A stretch of 64,000 nt of DNA from an uncultured Saprospiraceae bacterium. GTDB lineage: Bacteria > Bacteroidota > Bacteroidia > Chitinophagales > Saprospiraceae. The position numbers and the translations under genes are program-made. The stretch is taken from the NCBI GenBank assembly GCA_937921775.1, contig CAKZUK010000190.1, positions 1 to 64,000 of the forward strand, read 5' to 3'. Below the pieces are notes generated by a model, which made no database searches, was not told the origin of the DNA, and saw nothing but the letters and a program-made list of their open reading frames with translations. Positions 61,294-64,000 of the stretch are shown piece after piece. Position 1 is the stretch's first letter. Every line of letters starts with the position of its first letter.

Positions 61294-62742
61294 ATGAAGC
61301 TAAAAATAAAATCTAAAATTTCACTTAGCCTATTAAGCGTTCTGCTTAGTTGCCATTTTTTGTTTGGGCAGGTTTCTACTTTTTATCAGACTTATGATTT
61401 TGGAGGAGCTGACAAAGCTTATGCTTTGGCTGCAACTCAAGATGGGGGATACATTATGTCAGGTTATCATGGCTTGGGTATTGGTGTAAACCGGATTCTT
61501 GTCATTAAAACAGATAGTCTGGGTAATGAAGAATGGCATAAGATATATGGGAACTCGGCGAGAAATGTATCCAGAGCTGTGATTTCATTGCCAGATGGTG
61601 GCTATATGATAGGGGCAGAGACGTCCGGCGAAGAATTTTCGGGTGACTTTGAAGATGTATTTCTCCTACGCTTAGATGAAAATGGGGATACTCTTTGGAC
61701 AAAAACTTATATGACAGACGGGGTTGATGGATTATTTGACCTTAAGCTTTGTCCCGATGGAGGCTTTATAGTTGCTGGTTATCGATTAGAACCAGATAGC
61801 TCTTTTGCTGATGGTTATGCCTTAAAGGTAGATAGCTTTGGTAATCAGGAATGGAATAAAAGCTATACCATAGGCGAGGATTTTGAACTGTTTATAGATG
61901 TAGAAGTATTACCAGATTCTGGATTTATTTTTAGGGGAGAAGCTGATTTAGGTCTTCCATTCGTAAAAGAAAATTGGATTTTAAGAACGGATGCTGATGG
62001 CGAAGAGATTTGGTCAAAAACATATGGTTGGGATTTCTTTGAAAGCGGAAGAGGTGGTTTGATTGCTACTCATGATGCTATTATATCAGCTGGATCGACG
62101 ACTAGTTTTAGTAATAACAGCTATAATGAGACCTATGTGCTAAAAACTAATTTGGAAGGGGATACTATTTGGACGAAAATTATTCAGATGGGTAACGCTG
62201 GTTTTTCTCCAAGATCGCTAACATTAGCAAACGACGGGAATTATCTTCTTGCCATGTACGATTATAATGATAATACCAGTGGAGATGTTGCTCTTGTCAA
62301 AATGACTCCCAGCGGAGAGGTAATGTGGATTCGTACTATTATTGATGGAAATGACTTCGACTCTCCTCATGATATTGTACAAGCTTCGGATGGAGGCATT
62401 CTCATTTCCGGTGAAACCTCAACTTCTGCTTTTTTGATAAAAGTTACCGAGGAAGGTTTTCTTAGTAGTGTTAATGAAAATGCTTCAGCAATAAATTTAG
62501 AAGCTATAATCTATCCTAATCCTGGGTATGGCATATTTCATATTACTTCGCCCGAAATGATAAATGTCTTTTCTATTGAAATTTATAATATGATGGGACA
62601 GTTGGCGAGAATTCAGTCTAATAGCAATACTACAACCAGTTTTACGATCGATATAAGTGATTGTCCTAACGGAGCCTACTTGTTTCTGTTTAAAAGTAAA
62701 AGTGGAATTGTAAAACGCGAGATTGTTGTCAAGGTGGAATAA
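61294..62742 (+). CDS. T9SS-sorted secreted protein with beta-propeller-like repeats
   Basis: 482 residues. Signal peptide about 1-26 (LLSCHFLFGQ). The body carries repeated units of ~55 residues with the pattern KT/RxDxxGNExWxK(x)YG...DGGYI(M/V)xG (for example around 65-80, 115-135, 160-185 and 215-250), as in WD/PQQ-like propellers. The C-terminal ~80 residues (ENASAINLEAIIYPNPGYGIFHI... to KREIVVKVE) form a type A T9SS sorting domain with the YPNP motif. Probably an exported or surface protein; function unknown. Confidence 0.85.
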   Translation: MKLKIKSKISLSLLSVLLSCHFLFGQVSTFYQTYDFGGADKAYALAATQDGGYIMSGYHGLGIGVNRILVIKTDSLGNEEWHKIYGNSARNVSRAVISLPDGGYMIGAETSGEEFSGDFEDVFLLRLDENGDTLWTKTYMTDGVDGLFDLKLCPDGGFIVAGYRLEPDSSFADGYALKVDSFGNQEWNKSYTIGEDFELFIDVEVLPDSGFIFRGEADLGLPFVKENWILRTDADGEEIWSKTYGWDFFESGRGGLIATHDAIISAGSTTSFSNNSYNETYVLKTNLEGDTIWTKIIQMGNAGFSPRSLTLANDGNYLLAMYDYNDNTSGDVALVKMTPSGEVMWIRTIIDGNDFDSPHDIVQASDGGILISGETSTSAFLIKVTEEGFLSSVNENASAINLEAIIYPNPGYGIFHITSPEMINVFSIEIYNMMGQLARIQSNSNTTTSFTIDISDCPNGAYLFLFKSKSGIVKREIVVKVE

Positions 62743-62883
62743 GAGCAACAAGAGCTAATCTAAAATAAAGAAATAGTACTTTTTTAATTTTTACATATTG
62801 ATTAATCATAGTTAATCCTGGTAATGGTAAAGGCTTGGCCAGCCAATGCTATGCCCATTCTTAAATCTAAAATTTAGTTTATC

Positions 62884-64000
62884 ATGAAAAAAACAGCCCA
62901 AAATTATCGTAGATATTCTTTTTTAATATTAGTATATCTTTTCTCTTTTTCATCCATTTGTTATGGTCAATCACAATTAAGTAAATGGCATTTGAATGGA
63001 AAACAAATTGATTTTGAAATTGATCCTCCAATTGTTAGTGAATTGCCCGCATCTCTTTCTACTGGATTTGACATAGGAGCATCCAATGGATTTTATGGAC
63101 CCGAAGGAGATCTCTTGTTTTTTATCTCGGGCCAGCGTATTTTCTCAAAAGAGGGAGAATTGATTGATGTTCTTTTGAATGATACTAATGCTGGTCAGTA
63201 TCAAGAAGAAGGTGTCAGATCAGAGATAGGGGTGGTTCCAGTACCAGGTAGTACTTGTAAATATTTCATTATATTCAGTCGATATTTCGATGACGAAGAT
63301 CAGACGCTTTCAGTTGAACTCTATTATTCAGAGTTAGATTTAACTCTTGAAAATGATGAGACTAGCGGACTTATTGGTGATCTGACTCCCACGAAAAAGA
63401 ATCTTTCCTTAGGTATGTGGGATAGTCCAAGTATATCTCACACGCTTGGTTTTGCTATACGTAAAACCAATTCTGTTACAAGTCCGTATTTTCTATATGT
63501 AGTTTCTAGTGAAGATGAAGAACTAGGTTCTGGAGATATTGTAGTGGGTAGGGTACGAAAACATAATATTAATTCCAATGGTATTAGTGACCAAGCAGCG
63601 AGTACCATAATACACGAACAAATAGGTTCTTCAGCCAACGGTTATTTTCCACGGGAAGTAGACTTATCGCATGACGGAAGAATGTTAGTCTTCGCAGAAG
63701 GAAGTGCTTTGGAGGTTGTAAGAATATTACATCTAGATTCAGAGACTGGAGAATTAGATACATCATTTCCAGGTGGTCCGATTGGTGGTTTTTCAGTGAG
63801 TAATTTTATTTCAGGACATGAATTTAGCTCAGATAATAATTTTTTATTTCTTAGTTTGAAAAATAGCGGAGTCTCTATAAGAAATTTTAATACTGGTATG
63901 ACAGAACCAATTGATGGGAGTGAGGAGTATGACGAATCTCATATTGAACTAGCATCTAATGGTAGAATGTATTTTGCGGGGACTGATAATCTAGGAGAAT
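62884..64000 (+). CDS. Secreted beta-propeller-like protein, 5' part (runs off the window)
   Basis: ATG at 62884 and an open frame to the right edge (372 codons plus one base), so the C-terminus is missing. Signal peptide about 1-29 (FSSICYGQ). The body shows repeated strand patterns: GPEGDLLFFISGQRI, CKYFIIFSRYF, LSHDGRMLVFAEG, SSDNNFLFLSLKN and LASNGRMYFAG, the S(H/S)DG/N-style turns of a propeller. It follows the T9SS gene by 141 bp and may have the same sorting domain beyond the edge. Confidence 0.8.
   Translation, partial: MKKTAQNYRRYSFLILVYLFSFSSICYGQSQLSKWHLNGKQIDFEIDPPIVSELPASLSTGFDIGASNGFYGPEGDLLFFISGQRIFSKEGELIDVLLNDTNAGQYQEEGVRSEIGVVPVPGSTCKYFIIFSRYFDDEDQTLSVELYYSELDLTLENDETSGLIGDLTPTKKNLSLGMWDSPSISHTLGFAIRKTNSVTSPYFLYVVSSEDEELGSGDIVVGRVRKHNINSNGISDQAASTIIHEQIGSSANGYFPREVDLSHDGRMLVFAEGSALEVVRILHLDSETGELDTSFPGGPIGGFSVSNFISGHEFSSDNNFLFLSLKNSGVSIRNFNTGMTEPIDGSEEYDESHIELASNGRMYFAGTDNLGE

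Overview
The window looks like AT-rich chromosomal DNA (roughly 40% G+C by eye) from a Bacteroidota bacterium, probably of the Saprospiria/Cytophagia side. The reasons are a type IX secretion (T9SS) type A sorting domain, a giant SprB-repeat protein, Bacteroidota-type promoters (TAnnTTTG), a Rho factor with a long charged N-terminal insertion, a DUF2723 membrane protein, and many secreted proteins whose signal peptides end in AQ. No phage, IS transposase, CRISPR array or rRNA operon is visible. Assignment to a family or genus is inference.

Layout. 1-4.3 kb: the 5' part of a very large secreted multidomain adhesin (minus strand, running off the left edge). 4.4-9 kb: htpG, a small unknown gene, a striking tandem array of three structured-RNA/terminator units (6978-7447), and a secreted Lys/Glu-rich protein. 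9-15 kb: an outer-membrane barrel, a GNAT acetyltransferase, a hydrolase-trmB operon flanked by dispersed palindromic repeats, thiL, and an RluA-type pseudouridine synthase. 15-21 kb: a DUF2723 membrane protein, rpiB and a secreted M28 peptidase. 21-29 kb: a two-gene cassette of unknown envelope proteins next to a KpsF/KdsD-type isomerase, then recQ, aroQ and a small secreted protein. 29-37 kb: housekeeping genes (rnpA, rpmH, rho, serS, a membrane Zn-peptidase, a PIN-like protein, frr). 37-42 kb: an unknown lipoprotein, an LpxH-like phosphatase, an AsmA-like protein and tRNA-Val(UAC). 42-50 kb: one 2498-residue protein with 29 SprB-type repeats and a T9SS sorting domain. 50-64 kb: a small heat-shock protein, a giant TraB/GumN-family protein, a sulfotransferase, an ECF sigma factor translationally coupled to an unusual anti-sigma/beta-barrel fusion, a carboxypeptidase-regulatory lipoprotein, a DadA-like oxidoreductase and two secreted T9SS-type proteins.

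Themes. Much of the accessory content faces the cell surface: gliding or adhesion-type repeat proteins, T9SS cargo, barrels and lipoproteins. The two heat-shock genes in the window (htpG and hsp20) share a nearly identical promoter-region motif that resembles a sigma-54 site at a similar distance from the start codon. Intergenic regions carry several families of short dispersed repeats and strong hairpins. The best candidate for something undescribed is the 6978-7447 array: three ~190-bp units, each with two hairpins, an invariant G-rich loop, and compensatory base changes in the stem.
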